A stretch of DNA of 35,479 nt from Alphaproteobacteria bacterium MarineAlpha5_Bin5. GTDB lineage: Bacteria; Pseudomonadota; Alphaproteobacteria; HIMB59; GCA-002718135. The position numbers and the translations under genes are program-made. Under the pieces are notes generated by a model. That model did not search any database. It had not been told where the DNA came from and saw only the letters and a list, made by a program, of their open reading frames with translations. The first letter of the stretch is position 1; each line of letters starts with the position of its first letter. Location of the stretch: assembly GCA_002938205.1 (NCBI GenBank), contig PTKZ01000014.1:1-35479 (forward strand), written 5' to 3'. Positions 1 through 8,441 of this stretch are shown here, piece by piece.

Positions 1-1028
1 TTGCTATTACAGGCACAAATGGCAAATCAACAACAACAAAACTAATAGGTGATATTTTAAAAAAAAATAATTTTAAAACATTTGTAGGCGGCAATATTGG
101 AAAACCATTATGTGATTCTTTTATATACAATCAATCTTATAAATACCATGTAATTGAACTTAGTTCTTTTCAATTAGAACTTATTAAAAATTTCCACACA
201 ACTATTTCTATAATTTTGAATCTTTCAGCCGATCATATGGATAGATATAAAAACATGAAAGATTATATTAACCAAAAAAAAAATATTATAAATAATAATT
301 ATAATGGATTTAACATTATTTCATTAGATGATAAATTTTCGGCAAAATTAAGTAAAAGTGAAAAAATTAAAAACAAAATAATTTTTTCTTTAAATAATTC
401 AAATGCAGATATTTATATAAAGGATAATTTTATTTATGATAAATATTTTTTTTCAAATAAAAAAATCTTAATTGGTAAGATAGCAAAAGATTTAAAAGAT
501 AATAGTAATTTACAGAATATAATTGTTACATATATTTGTTGTAAAATTTTAAGAATACCTTTAAAAATTTTTCAATCTGGAATTAGGAATTTTAAAGGCT
601 TGCCATACAGATCAAAAATTATATTTGAGTCTAATAAACTCATCATTATAAATAATAGTAAAGCAACAAATATTGAATCAACCGTAAATAATTTAAAAAA
701 TTTAAAAAATGTATATTTGATTATGGGTGGTAAAGCAAAAGATGAAAATTTTAAAAAATTACTTAGATGCACTAAAAATTTAAATACAGTTTATATATAT
801 GGTGAATCAGCTCATTTAATCTATAAACAAATATATAAAAAAATTAATTCAAAAATTTTTAATAAATTGAATAATGTGATTAATGAGATCTATAAAGATA
901 TAAATAGATCAGATACCAAATCAGTTATTCTTTTTGCACCTGGTTGTACTTCATTTGATCAATATGAAAATTTTGAAGAAAGAGGATTGCATTTTGATAA
1001 ATTAATACAAAAACAATTTAATATTTAA
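1..1028 (+). CDS. murD: UDP-N-acetylmuramoyl-L-alanine--D-glutamate ligase MurD, 5'-truncated by the window edge
   Basis: Cytoplasmic ATP-dependent ligase that adds D-glutamate to UDP-MurNAc-L-Ala in peptidoglycan precursor synthesis. The reading frame is already open at base 3 and begins inside the Mur ligase P-loop (ITGTNGKSTTT at bases 6-38), followed by the central-domain stretch with ELSSFQLE and NLSADHMDRY; the C-terminal domain ends with FAPGCTSFDQYENFEERG, a typical MurD C-terminal signature. About 341 residues are visible; the family is usually 430-450 long, so roughly 100 N-terminal residues lie off the window. An ATG at 216 exists but falls after the P-loop and cannot be the true start. 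The TAA overlaps the ftsW ATG by one base. The position before ftsW fits the dcw cluster. The identity is firm; only the start is missing. Confidence 0.95.
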   Translation, partial: AITGTNGKSTTTKLIGDILKKNNFKTFVGGNIGKPLCDSFIYNQSYKYHVIELSSFQLELIKNFHTTISIILNLSADHMDRYKNMKDYINQKKNIINNNYNGFNIISLDDKFSAKLSKSEKIKNKIIFSLNNSNADIYIKDNFIYDKYFFSNKKILIGKIAKDLKDNSNLQNIIVTYICCKILRIPLKIFQSGIRNFKGLPYRSKIIFESNKLIIINNSKATNIESTVNNLKNLKNVYLIMGGKAKDENFKKLLRCTKNLNTVYIYGESAHLIYKQIYKKINSKIFNKLNNVINEIYKDINRSDTKSVILFAPGCTSFDQYENFEERGLHFDKLIQKQFNI

Positions 1029-2077
1029 TGAAAAAAATAGAAAATTGGTGGCAATCAATTGATAGATTAAATTTCATTTTCATTTTATCATTGGGCTTAA
1101 CAGGAATAGTACTTTCTTTTTCAGTAAGCGAAAAATTTTATTTAATTAATCGTCACAGTATATTTTTTATTGTAGGTATTGTATTATTAATTTATTTATC
1201 TCAACTTGATGATAAAAATATAAGACGTATTTCATTACTTGGTTTTATTCTTTCAATATTTTTTATTTTCATAATTCTGTTTATGGATTTTGAAGTAAAA
1301 GGTGCTAAAAGATGGATAAGAATTTATACTTTTACTTTGCAACCTTCAGAAATTATTAAACCTTTTTTTATAATCTTATCAGCATGGGGGATCTCGCAAT
1401 CTATTAACGGAAAAAAATATTATTTATCAGTTTCTTTTATTTTATTTTTACTACTAATCAGTGGAATATTGCTCCAACCAGATCTTGGTATGACAATGTT
1501 AATTTCTTTTACTTTTTTTTGCCAACTTTTTGTAGCTGGATTATCCATTTTTTTGGTAATTTTTGGGATTGTTTTTTTAATAACGATTGGATTAGTTTCT
1601 TTTTTTATTTTTGATCATGTTAGACTAAGAATTATTTCTTTTTTAGGAGGAGCTGATACATATCAAATTGATCTTAGTATAAAAGCATTCAAGTCAGGAG
1701 GAATTTTTGGTAAAGGGCCTGGCCAAGGAGATTTAAAAGAAAAAATTCCAGATGCAAATACAGATTTTATTTTTGCTGTAGCAGGTGAGGAACTAGGACT
1801 TATATTTTGCTTAGTAATTTTGATAATTATTTTAAGCATAATAATTAAAACATTGATTAATGTTTTAAAAACTCAAGATCCCTATAAGATGATTGCAATA
1901 ACAGGTTTAATTTGCTCATTTGGTTTGCAGAGTTTAATAAATGTTTTTAGCTCATTAGGCATAATACCAACAAAGGGAACGACCTTGCCTTTTGTAAGCT
2001 ACGGTGGTTCCTCAATGATTGCTATTAGTATTTTGTTTGGTTTTTTATTATCTTTAACTAATAAAAATCATGAATAG
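1028..2077 (+). CDS. ftsW: Septal peptidoglycan glycosyltransferase FtsW (SEDS family)
   Basis: Polytopic inner-membrane SEDS protein that polymerises lipid II into glycan strands at the division septum, with its partner class B PBP. The 349 residues are dominated by hydrophobic segments, about 9-10 predicted membrane spans. SEDS landmarks are visible: GAKRWI with LQPSE after the third or fourth span, QPDLGM, GKGPGQGDLKEKIPDANTDFIFA with the conserved Asp at residue 246 in the large periplasmic loop, GEELG, and the C-terminal GTTLPFVSYGGSS. The length is slightly short of the usual 370-410 but no landmark is absent. It starts on the last base of the murD stop and ends 8 bases inside murG, so it is translationally coupled on both sides. 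RodA is the alternative family member; the neighbours decide for FtsW. Confidence 0.95.
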   Translation: MKKIENWWQSIDRLNFIFILSLGLTGIVLSFSVSEKFYLINRHSIFFIVGIVLLIYLSQLDDKNIRRISLLGFILSIFFIFIILFMDFEVKGAKRWIRIYTFTLQPSEIIKPFFIILSAWGISQSINGKKYYLSVSFILFLLLISGILLQPDLGMTMLISFTFFCQLFVAGLSIFLVIFGIVFLITIGLVSFFIFDHVRLRIISFLGGADTYQIDLSIKAFKSGGIFGKGPGQGDLKEKIPDANTDFIFAVAGEELGLIFCLVILIIILSIIIKTLINVLKTQDPYKMIAITGLICSFGLQSLINVFSSLGIIPTKGTTLPFVSYGGSSMIAISILFGFLLSLTNKNHE

Positions 2078-3164
2078 GAAATTTCTAATTTTGACTGGTG
2101 GTACGGGAGGACACGTATTACCAGCCGTAAATTTTGGAAATTATTTAATAAGTAAAAATTACAATTGTGATATTGTTACCGATTACAGAGGTTATAGATA
2201 TACTTATTCTTTCAATGGAAAAATATATAAAATACAAGCCTCACACTTATCAGGAGGTTTGTTTTTTAAATTATTTGCAATTTTGAAATTAATAATTGGC
2301 TTTATTCAATCATTTTTTTTAATTCTAATAATAAGGCCAAAAAAAATAATTTCATTTGGGAGTTATGCATCAATTCCTCCAAGTTTTTGTTTAATAATTA
2401 TAAAATATATATTTAAAATAGAATTTTATATTCATGAACAAAATTCAGTAATTGGAAGAAGTAATAGAATGTTTATTAGTTTTACAAATAAATTTTTTGT
2501 AAACTTTAATAAGAACTATCAAATTAAGAATAAATATCAAAAAAAAATTCAAGTAGTTGGATTACCAAATAATAAGAATAAGATTGAGAAAAAAATTGTA
2601 AAAAAAGATTATCAAAAAGAAAAATTTAATATTTTAATTTATGGAGGTAGTCAAGGATCTCTAGCGCTTATAAATTTTCTTCAAAATTTCGTTGAAAAAA
2701 TTAATATTAAAAATTTAAATAAAATACAATTTATTATTCAATGTCCAAAAATATATGAACCAATATTATTAAGTAAATTAAAGTATAAGAAATGTAATTT
2801 TTTAATTGATGATTTTTTTTACAACATTGAAGAATTATTATTAAAAGCAGATTTAATTATTAGTAGAGCAGGAGCAGGCACAATTAATGATATAATAAGA
2901 TTTAATATACCTTCGATTCTAATTCCTTTACATTTTGCAAAAGATAATCATCAGCACAAAAATGCTCTGATATTAGCAGACTTAGGGTGCGCAATAATAC
3001 TTGAAGAAAAAAAACATGATTTAAGCAAAGTCAAAAATTATATTGAAGAATTGTTAATGGATTATTCAAAACAAAAAGAAATAATAGATAATTTCAAAAA
3101 AATAAAACTACTTAATGCAAATAAATTAATGTTAGATTCTATAGTAAATGAAAAAAAATCCTAA
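2070..3164 (+). CDS. murG: UDP-GlcNAc--undecaprenyl-pyrophosphoryl-MurNAc-pentapeptide transferase MurG
   Basis: Peripheral membrane GT-B glycosyltransferase that adds GlcNAc to lipid I to form lipid II on the cytoplasmic face. The N-terminal glycine-rich loop GGTGGHVLPA lies at residues 10-19, with the conserved His at 15. The HEQNSVIGRSNR motif in the N domain, the second glycine loop GGSQGS, and the C-domain donor-binding stretch SRAGAGTINDI followed by IPLHFAKDNHQHKNA are all present. Length 364 is normal. A hydrophobic patch around residues 68-100 fits the membrane-association surface. It overlaps ftsW by 8 bases at its start and murC by 17 at its end. The product is very rich in Lys and Ile, as expected from the extreme AT bias, but no catalytic element is missing. 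Confidence 0.95.
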   Translation: MNRKFLILTGGTGGHVLPAVNFGNYLISKNYNCDIVTDYRGYRYTYSFNGKIYKIQASHLSGGLFFKLFAILKLIIGFIQSFFLILIIRPKKIISFGSYASIPPSFCLIIIKYIFKIEFYIHEQNSVIGRSNRMFISFTNKFFVNFNKNYQIKNKYQKKIQVVGLPNNKNKIEKKIVKKDYQKEKFNILIYGGSQGSLALINFLQNFVEKINIKNLNKIQFIIQCPKIYEPILLSKLKYKKCNFLIDDFFYNIEELLLKADLIISRAGAGTINDIIRFNIPSILIPLHFAKDNHQHKNALILADLGCAIILEEKKHDLSKVKNYIEELLMDYSKQKEIIDNFKKIKLLNANKLMLDSIVNEKKS

Positions 3165-4554
3165 AAATTTCAAAATTCATTTTATTGGTATTGGGGGTAT
3201 AGGTATGTCTGGTATAGCTGAAATAATGCATGATCTTGGATATAATGTACAGGGTAGTGACATAAAATGTAATGAAAATACTAAAAGACTTAAGCAAAAG
3301 GGAGTGAATGTATTTATTGGACATAAATCACAAAACATTAAATTTGCTAAAGCAGTAGTTTATTCTTCGGCAATTAAACAAAATAACATAGAAATAAAAG
3401 AGAGTAAAAAAAACAAAATCCCTCTTTTTACCAGAGCTGACATGCTTGCTGAATTAATGAAAACAAAAAAATCTATTGCAGTAGCAGGTTCTCACGGAAA
3501 AACTACAACCACTAGTCTGATTGGTAACATTCTAGATGAAGCAAAATATGATCCAACAATAATTAATGGAGGAATTATTAACTCTTATTCAAAAAATAAT
3601 AAGTACGGTAGAGGTGAATGGATGGTTGCGGAAGCTGATGAAAGTGACGGTTCATTCTTAAGATTACCTCATCAAATTTCAATAATAACTAATATTGATA
3701 TTGAACATCTTGATTATTACAAAAATAAAGAAAATTTATTTAAAGCATTTGAATTATTTATTCAAAATCTTCCTTTTTATGGAACAACAATAATTTGCGT
3801 TGATGATAAGAATTTAAAAAAAATAGAAAAAAAAATTAATAATAGAAATCTTATTACTTATTCTATGAGAAATAAGTCTGCAGATGTTTTTATCGATAAT
3901 ATTTATATAAAAGACAATTTAACTAATTTTAGTATTCTTTTAAATAAGCAAATTTCAAAATATAGAGGAAATTTTAATTATTCAATTCAAACTATAGGGA
4001 ATCATAATGTTCTTAATGGTTGTGCTAGTATAATTGCAGCTTTTTTAGTTGGAGTGAAAAATAAATATATAAAAAAAGCACTAAAGAATTATATAGGTGT
4101 TAAAAGACGGTTTACATTTTTAGGTAAAGTTAATAATGCTTTTATTTATGATGATTATGCTCATCATCCAACGGAAATTGCTGCGACTTTATTAGCTGCA
4201 AAAAAAATTAATAAAAAAATTGTTATAATATTTCAACCACATAGGTACTCTAGAACGAATTTATTGATGATGCAGTTTGTTAATGTTTTGTCAAAAGTTA
4301 ATACATTATATATTTTAAATACTTATAGTGCTGGAGAAAAACCAATTAAAAAGGCTACATCAAAAATATTGCATAAAAATTTGTTGAAAAAAAACAATAA
4401 TGTTAAATATATTCAAAATCAAAAACTACTAAATAAACTTATAATTAAGAATACTTTTGAAAAATCTATAATTATTTTTATGGGAGCAGGGTCAATTACA
4501 AGGATTGCACAAAAATTTATGAAAGACAATGATCGAAAAATTAAAAAAAATTGA
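3148..4554 (+). CDS. murC: UDP-N-acetylmuramate--L-alanine ligase MurC
   Basis: ATP-dependent cytoplasmic ligase adding L-Ala to UDP-MurNAc, the first step of the stem peptide. The N-terminal Rossmann domain shows the MurC hallmark HFIGIGGIGMSGIAEI near residues 10-25; the P-loop GSHGKTTTT lies at 114-122; EADESDGSF and the later HPTEIAATL/QPHRYSRT segments mark the central and C-terminal Mur ligase domains. Length 468 is typical. The ATG at 3148 is 17 bases inside the end of murG, and the gene ends 26 bases into murB, so the block murG-murC-murB is translated from nested starts. The canonical motifs separate it from MurD, MurE and Mpl. Confidence 0.96.
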   Translation: MKKNPKNFKIHFIGIGGIGMSGIAEIMHDLGYNVQGSDIKCNENTKRLKQKGVNVFIGHKSQNIKFAKAVVYSSAIKQNNIEIKESKKNKIPLFTRADMLAELMKTKKSIAVAGSHGKTTTTSLIGNILDEAKYDPTIINGGIINSYSKNNKYGRGEWMVAEADESDGSFLRLPHQISIITNIDIEHLDYYKNKENLFKAFELFIQNLPFYGTTIICVDDKNLKKIEKKINNRNLITYSMRNKSADVFIDNIYIKDNLTNFSILLNKQISKYRGNFNYSIQTIGNHNVLNGCASIIAAFLVGVKNKYIKKALKNYIGVKRRFTFLGKVNNAFIYDDYAHHPTEIAATLLAAKKINKKIVIIFQPHRYSRTNLLMMQFVNVLSKVNTLYILNTYSAGEKPIKKATSKILHKNLLKKNNNVKYIQNQKLLNKLIIKNTFEKSIIIFMGAGSITRIAQKFMKDNDRKIKKN

Positions 4555-5422
4555 ACCAAAATTAAAAAGTAAATTTTACTTTGATTATGATATGAGTAAG
4601 TCTACATGGTTTAGAACAGGAGGCAAAGCTAAAGCATTTGCATTAGTAGATAATTATAAAGAATTAGATATTATTTTGAATACTATAGAAAATTTTCCAT
4701 TTTATGTATTAGGTGCTGGATCAAATCTATTAGTAAGAGATAATGGATTTAATGGTATTATAATAAAACTTGGAAGAGAATTTAAAGATATTAAAATTTA
4801 TGAAGAATATATTAAAGTTGGAGCTAGTGTTTTGGATGTTAACTTATCTAATTTTGCAAAAAAAAATAAAATAAAAGATTTCGAATTTTTTATAGGCATA
4901 CCAGGTACCATAGGAGGTGCTATTAAAATGAATGCCGGGTGTTTTGGATCTAACACTTCAGATTTATTGACAGAAATAAATGTAATTGAAAATGGAAAAT
5001 TTAATAAAAAAATAAAAACTAAAGATTTAAATCTGCACTATAGATCATCAAATTTATTAGATTCCACTATAATAACTAGTGCTAGATTTGCTATTAGGTA
5101 CGGAAATATTAATGAAATAAAGGAAAAAATATCATTTATTAAATATGAAAGATTAAAAAAGCAGCCAATTAAAGAAAAAACTTCAGGAAGTACTTTTAAA
5201 AATCCATTAAACCAATTTGCAGCTAAATTGATAGAAGAATCTGATTGTAAAAAATTAAATATTGGCGATGCTGCAGTTAGCAGTAAACACTCTAATTTTT
5301 TGATAAATAAGGGTAATGCTACAGCAACAAATATAGAAGATTTAGGGAAAAAAATTATTGAAAAGGTATTTAATAAGTTTGGAATAAAACTTGAATGGGA
5401 AATCAAAATAATTGGAGCATAA
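4529..5422 (+). CDS. murB: UDP-N-acetylenolpyruvoylglucosamine reductase MurB
   Basis: FAD- and NADPH-dependent reductase that completes UDP-MurNAc synthesis. The FAD-binding PCMH-type N domain has STWFRTGGKA, the pyrophosphate loop LGAGSNLLVRD and GIPGTIGGAIKMNAGCFGS. YRSSNLL identifies the type II MurB form common outside gammaproteobacteria. The catalytic serine motif SGSTFKNP starts at residue 219, so the proton-donor Ser is residue 221, and the C-terminal Glu is in KLEWEI. Length 297 matches type II MurB. The ATG at 4529 overlaps murC by 26 bases; the next in-frame ATG is inside the conserved start region, so the upstream one is preferred. The end of the gene carries the ribosome-binding site for ddl. 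Confidence 0.95.
   Translation: MIEKLKKIEPKLKSKFYFDYDMSKSTWFRTGGKAKAFALVDNYKELDIILNTIENFPFYVLGAGSNLLVRDNGFNGIIIKLGREFKDIKIYEEYIKVGASVLDVNLSNFAKKNKIKDFEFFIGIPGTIGGAIKMNAGCFGSNTSDLLTEINVIENGKFNKKIKTKDLNLHYRSSNLLDSTIITSARFAIRYGNINEIKEKISFIKYERLKKQPIKEKTSGSTFKNPLNQFAAKLIEESDCKKLNIGDAAVSSKHSNFLINKGNATATNIEDLGKKIIEKVFNKFGIKLEWEIKIIGA
5413..5416 (+). promoter_or_regulatory. Ribosome-binding site deciding the ddl start
   Basis: GGAG lies inside the last codons of murB, seven bases before a TTG at 5424. This spacing is right for TTG 5424 and impossible for the alternative TTG at 5412, which would overlap the motif. Most genes in this operon have no visible Shine-Dalgarno element, so its presence here is informative. 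Confidence 0.6.
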
Positions 5423-5423
5423 A

Positions 5424-6368
5424 TTGAAAAAAGTTTTAGTTTTAGAAGGAGGCTACAATGAAGAACATGAAATTTCTTTAAGAACAGCAAAGGAAATTAA
5501 AAAAATTTTAAAAAAATTACATATTGATTTTAAATCATTATTAGTCAATCCAGAAACTTTTAATAAAGATATAAAAAATTTTTCTAATAATTATATATGC
5601 TTAAATGCACTTCATGGACCTTTTGGAGAAGATGGAAAAATTCAAAAAATTTTAAAAAAAAATAATTTTAAGATGACTCATTCAGGAATATTATCTTCAA
5701 AAAACTGTTTTAATAAAATTAAATCAAAAGAAATTATAAGAAAATTAAATATACCAACTCCTAATTATATTGAGGTTAAGACAAAAGATTTAAACATTCC
5801 TTTACTTAAAGATATTAAAAAAAAACTAAATAAATTTGTTTTAAAGCCAAATAAAAGTGGATCAAGTTTTGGAATTCAAATTGTAAAAAATGATAAACAA
5901 TTTAGAGATTTTTTAAATCAATTTGAGGATTATAAAAAAATTATAAATAATCATGAAACTTTAATTTTTGAAAAATATATTTATGGAAAAGAATTAACAG
6001 TTTCAGTATTAAATCAAAAAAACAAAATATTTTCACTTGATGTAACTGAAATTATAACTAATAATAAATATTTTGACTATAAAGCTAAATACACTAAAGG
6101 TTTTGCAAAGCATATATTGCCAGCAAAGATTTCAAAAAAAAATTATAAAAAATGTTTAAAATATGCATTACAAGCACATCATGCTTTAAAATGTAATTCA
6201 CTTTCACGAAGTGATTTTTTATACAGTGTTATAGAAAATAAAATATATTATCTGGAGACAAATACACAACCAGGTTTGACAAAATTATCCCTAGTTCCTG
6301 AGCAGGCAAAATTTAACAATATATCATTTGAAAAAATAATTTTGGAACTATTAATCAATTCAATATGA
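5424..6368 (+). CDS. ddl: D-alanine--D-alanine ligase Ddl
   Basis: ATP-grasp ligase making the D-Ala-D-Ala dipeptide that MurF adds to the stem peptide; cytoplasmic. Visible family motifs are LEGGYNEEHEISL near the N terminus, ALHGPFGEDG, the ATP-grasp segment VLKPNKSGSSFGI, EKYIYGKELTVSVL, SRSDF, and the magnesium/substrate loop ETNTQPGLTKLSLVPEQA. NTQPG in place of NTLPG is common in alphaproteobacterial Ddl. The start is TTG at 5424, one base after the murB stop, chosen because of the GGAG seven bases upstream and because it gives the usual short MKK-VLVLEGG opening; a TTG at 5412 would add only four residues. Length 314 is normal. The gene ends with ATGA shared with ftsQ. Confidence 0.93.
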   Translation: MKKVLVLEGGYNEEHEISLRTAKEIKKILKKLHIDFKSLLVNPETFNKDIKNFSNNYICLNALHGPFGEDGKIQKILKKNNFKMTHSGILSSKNCFNKIKSKEIIRKLNIPTPNYIEVKTKDLNIPLLKDIKKKLNKFVLKPNKSGSSFGIQIVKNDKQFRDFLNQFEDYKKIINNHETLIFEKYIYGKELTVSVLNQKNKIFSLDVTEIITNNKYFDYKAKYTKGFAKHILPAKISKKNYKKCLKYALQAHHALKCNSLSRSDFLYSVIENKIYYLETNTQPGLTKLSLVPEQAKFNNISFEKIILELLINSI

Positions 6369-7138
6369 ATGTATCTCTAAATAAAAAGAAATTTCAAATA
6401 ATTAATAAAAAAAATTTTTTATTTTTTTTTATTATATCTTGTATTTTTTTTTTATTAATTTTATTTTATTATAATTTAACTAAGATTGAATATTATACAA
6501 AAAAATATATTAATATATTTTCAAATAAATTTGATTATCAATTAACTTCATTAGAAGTTGTTGGTTTAAAAATTGTAAATGTTAAAGAAATAGAAAATAT
6601 TATTAAACCATATTATAATAAATCTATTTTTTTATTACCCTTAAAAGAAATATCCAATTCTCTTAGAGAAAAATCGTGGATTAAAAATGTAAATATAGCA
6701 ACTAATTTTAAGGATATTGTATATATAAATGTTGAAGAATATAATCCAATTGCCATTTATTTATTCAATAATAATAAATATTATATTAACAAGAAAGGCA
6801 AAATAATTGACTTGGTAAGAGCAGATATAGTTTTAAAAAATGAATTTATTATTTTTACTGGAAATCTATCAAATATTCACGCAGAGTCATTATTAAAAAT
6901 CTTAAAGTTAAATAGTTTATTTTTGATTGAAAACATCATTAAAGCAAATTTCGTAGGTGAAAGACGTTGGGATTTGATTCTAGATAATAGAATTATTTTG
7001 AAATTATCTGAAGAAAATCCAAGTACTTCTATACAAAATTACTTTAATTTAAGAAAAAATCTTAACAACAACGAACTTATTTCGATAAAAGAAATAGATC
7101 TTAGGGATTTTCACAAAGCAATTATTAAGTTTAAGTAA
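6365..7138 (+). CDS. ftsQ: Cell division protein FtsQ
   Basis: Bitopic inner-membrane divisome protein that links early and late division proteins. The Lys-rich cytoplasmic tail (about 17 residues) is followed by a strongly hydrophobic segment at about 18-38, then a periplasmic POTRA domain starting around residue 58 (LTSLEVVGLKIVNVKEIENII) and the FtsQ/DivIB beta domain with WIKNVNIATNFKDIVYINVEEYNPIA and the GERRWDLIL stretch. Length 257 is normal. Sequence conservation in this family is low, so identification rests on topology, the POTRA pattern and the place between ddl and ftsA. It overlaps ddl by four bases (ATGA) and its stop is immediately followed by the ftsA ATG. Confidence 0.9.
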   Translation: MNVSLNKKKFQIINKKNFLFFFIISCIFFLLILFYYNLTKIEYYTKKYINIFSNKFDYQLTSLEVVGLKIVNVKEIENIIKPYYNKSIFLLPLKEISNSLREKSWIKNVNIATNFKDIVYINVEEYNPIAIYLFNNNKYYINKKGKIIDLVRADIVLKNEFIIFTGNLSNIHAESLLKILKLNSLFLIENIIKANFVGERRWDLILDNRIILKLSEENPSTSIQNYFNLRKNLNNNELISIKEIDLRDFHKAIIKFK

Positions 7139-8359
7139 ATGATTAAAGTAGGGTTAAATTTCGGAAATTCTAAAATATCATGTGTTGTTGTTGATTATAA
7201 GAATAATGAAAATATTAATGTATTAAGTGTAGAAAGTTATCCCTGCAGTCTGATAAAAAAAAATATAATCACTGATTATACATTATTATTGAGTGAAATA
7301 AAAAAGTTAATAATTGAATCTGAAAAAAAATCACAAACTAAAATAAACTCAATTAATCTCAATATTTCAACTGTTGATTCTATATCTAAGTATTATGAAT
7401 CAGAAATATTTATTTCAGATCAACAGATAACAGATTTGCATTTAAAAAAAGCAATCAATCAATCAGAATATTTTGATGAAAGTGAAAATTATTTTAATTT
7501 AATTAATGACATTATTGCATATGATTTAGATAAAAGAGTACTTCATACTGATCCAATTGGCAATTATGCTAATAATATAAAAATTTATTTTTATAAATTA
7601 CAAATTAACTATAAATATTTAAAAAATATCTCAAATCTTATAAAAGATCTAAAATTAAAAATTGATAGCTATATACCTACACCATTATCATCAGCACTTT
7701 CAACATTAAGTAAAGATGAAAGAAATTTAGGAACTATTTGCATTGATTTAGGACATTCCACAACGTCAACGTCTATATTTGAAAATAATAAATTTATTTA
7801 TGGAGATAGTTTTTTAGTAGGTAGCAATAATGTTACAACGGATATTGCAAGAGGTGTATCAACCACTTTATCAAGTGCTGAAAGATTAAAAACATTATAT
7901 GGCTCAATAATAAGTTCTCCTAGTGATGAACATGAAATTATTGAGATACCATTTATTTCAGGTGAAAATAATAAATTTACTCAAATTAGCAGATCAACTA
8001 TTAATGCTATAATAAAACCTAGAATTGAAGAAACTTTAGAAATAGTATGGCAAAATATAAAGCAAAATAATTTGCATAACAAAAAAATCAAAAATGTTGT
8101 TATTACTGGAGGAGGTTCTCAACTAGAGGGGATTATAGATTATGCTAAGGTTATATTTTCTAGTAACGTAAGAATAGGAAATCCTTTAGAATTTTTGAAC
8201 CTGAATGATAGTTTTAAAAAACCTACTTTTTCTGATGTTATTGGAGCTACTCTTTTTGAAAAAAATGAATTTTCTATAAATTTTATAAAAAAACAGCCAA
8301 AAAAATTAAAAAAACTTGGTTTTTCAGGATTTATTTCGTGGCTAGATCAATATATTTAA
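7139..8359 (+). CDS. ftsA: Cell division protein FtsA
   Basis: Actin-like ATPase that tethers FtsZ to the inner membrane. The actin/Hsp70-type ATPase pattern is visible: N-terminal phosphate-1 loop (IKVGLNFGNSKISCVVVD), the SHS2-like 1C insertion, phosphate-2 loop ICIDLGHSTTSTSIF in the middle of the protein, and the adenosine motif VVITGGGSQLEGI near the C terminus. The last residues (GFISWLDQYI) form a short amphipathic helix, the usual membrane-targeting sequence. Length 406 is normal. The first lobe is more divergent than in proteobacterial models (NFGNSK instead of DIGTSK), but no element is missing. It directly abuts ftsQ and is separated from ftsZ by 82 bases. Confidence 0.94.
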   Translation: MIKVGLNFGNSKISCVVVDYKNNENINVLSVESYPCSLIKKNIITDYTLLLSEIKKLIIESEKKSQTKINSINLNISTVDSISKYYESEIFISDQQITDLHLKKAINQSEYFDESENYFNLINDIIAYDLDKRVLHTDPIGNYANNIKIYFYKLQINYKYLKNISNLIKDLKLKIDSYIPTPLSSALSTLSKDERNLGTICIDLGHSTTSTSIFENNKFIYGDSFLVGSNNVTTDIARGVSTTLSSAERLKTLYGSIISSPSDEHEIIEIPFISGENNKFTQISRSTINAIIKPRIEETLEIVWQNIKQNNLHNKKIKNVVITGGGSQLEGIIDYAKVIFSSNVRIGNPLEFLNLNDSFKKPTFSDVIGATLFEKNEFSINFIKKQPKKLKKLGFSGFISWLDQYI

Positions 8360-8441
8360 TATACATACAATATATAGATTAATATATTGACGATCGCGAC
8401 TAGGATTCGTTAAAAAATTAAAAATACGGCGGAGAAAACAT
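8360..8441 (+). promoter_or_regulatory. ftsA-ftsZ spacer with candidate ftsZ promoter, GANTC site and ribosome-binding site
   Basis: This 82-base gap is unusual in an otherwise overlapping operon. It holds TTGACG at 8387-8392 (five of six matches to the -35 consensus) and TTAAAA 17 bases later, a poor -10. Between them are the palindrome CGATCG at 8391-8396 and GATTC at 8404-8408, a GANTC site of the CcrM methylase type. GGCGGAG at 8428-8434 is a strong Shine-Dalgarno element seven bases before the ftsZ ATG. A separate ftsZ promoter is inferred; no expression evidence is available. Confidence 0.4.

Noticed and set aside
5038..5490. Minus-strand 150-residue ORF opposite murB
   Set aside because: It is antisense to a firmly identified murB with all motifs and has no family character of its own.
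8410..8421. TTAA-N4-TTAA before ftsZ, as a possible CtrA box
   Set aside because: The CtrA consensus needs a 7-base spacer (TTAA-N7-TTAA); the spacing here is 4, and TTAA is common in this composition.
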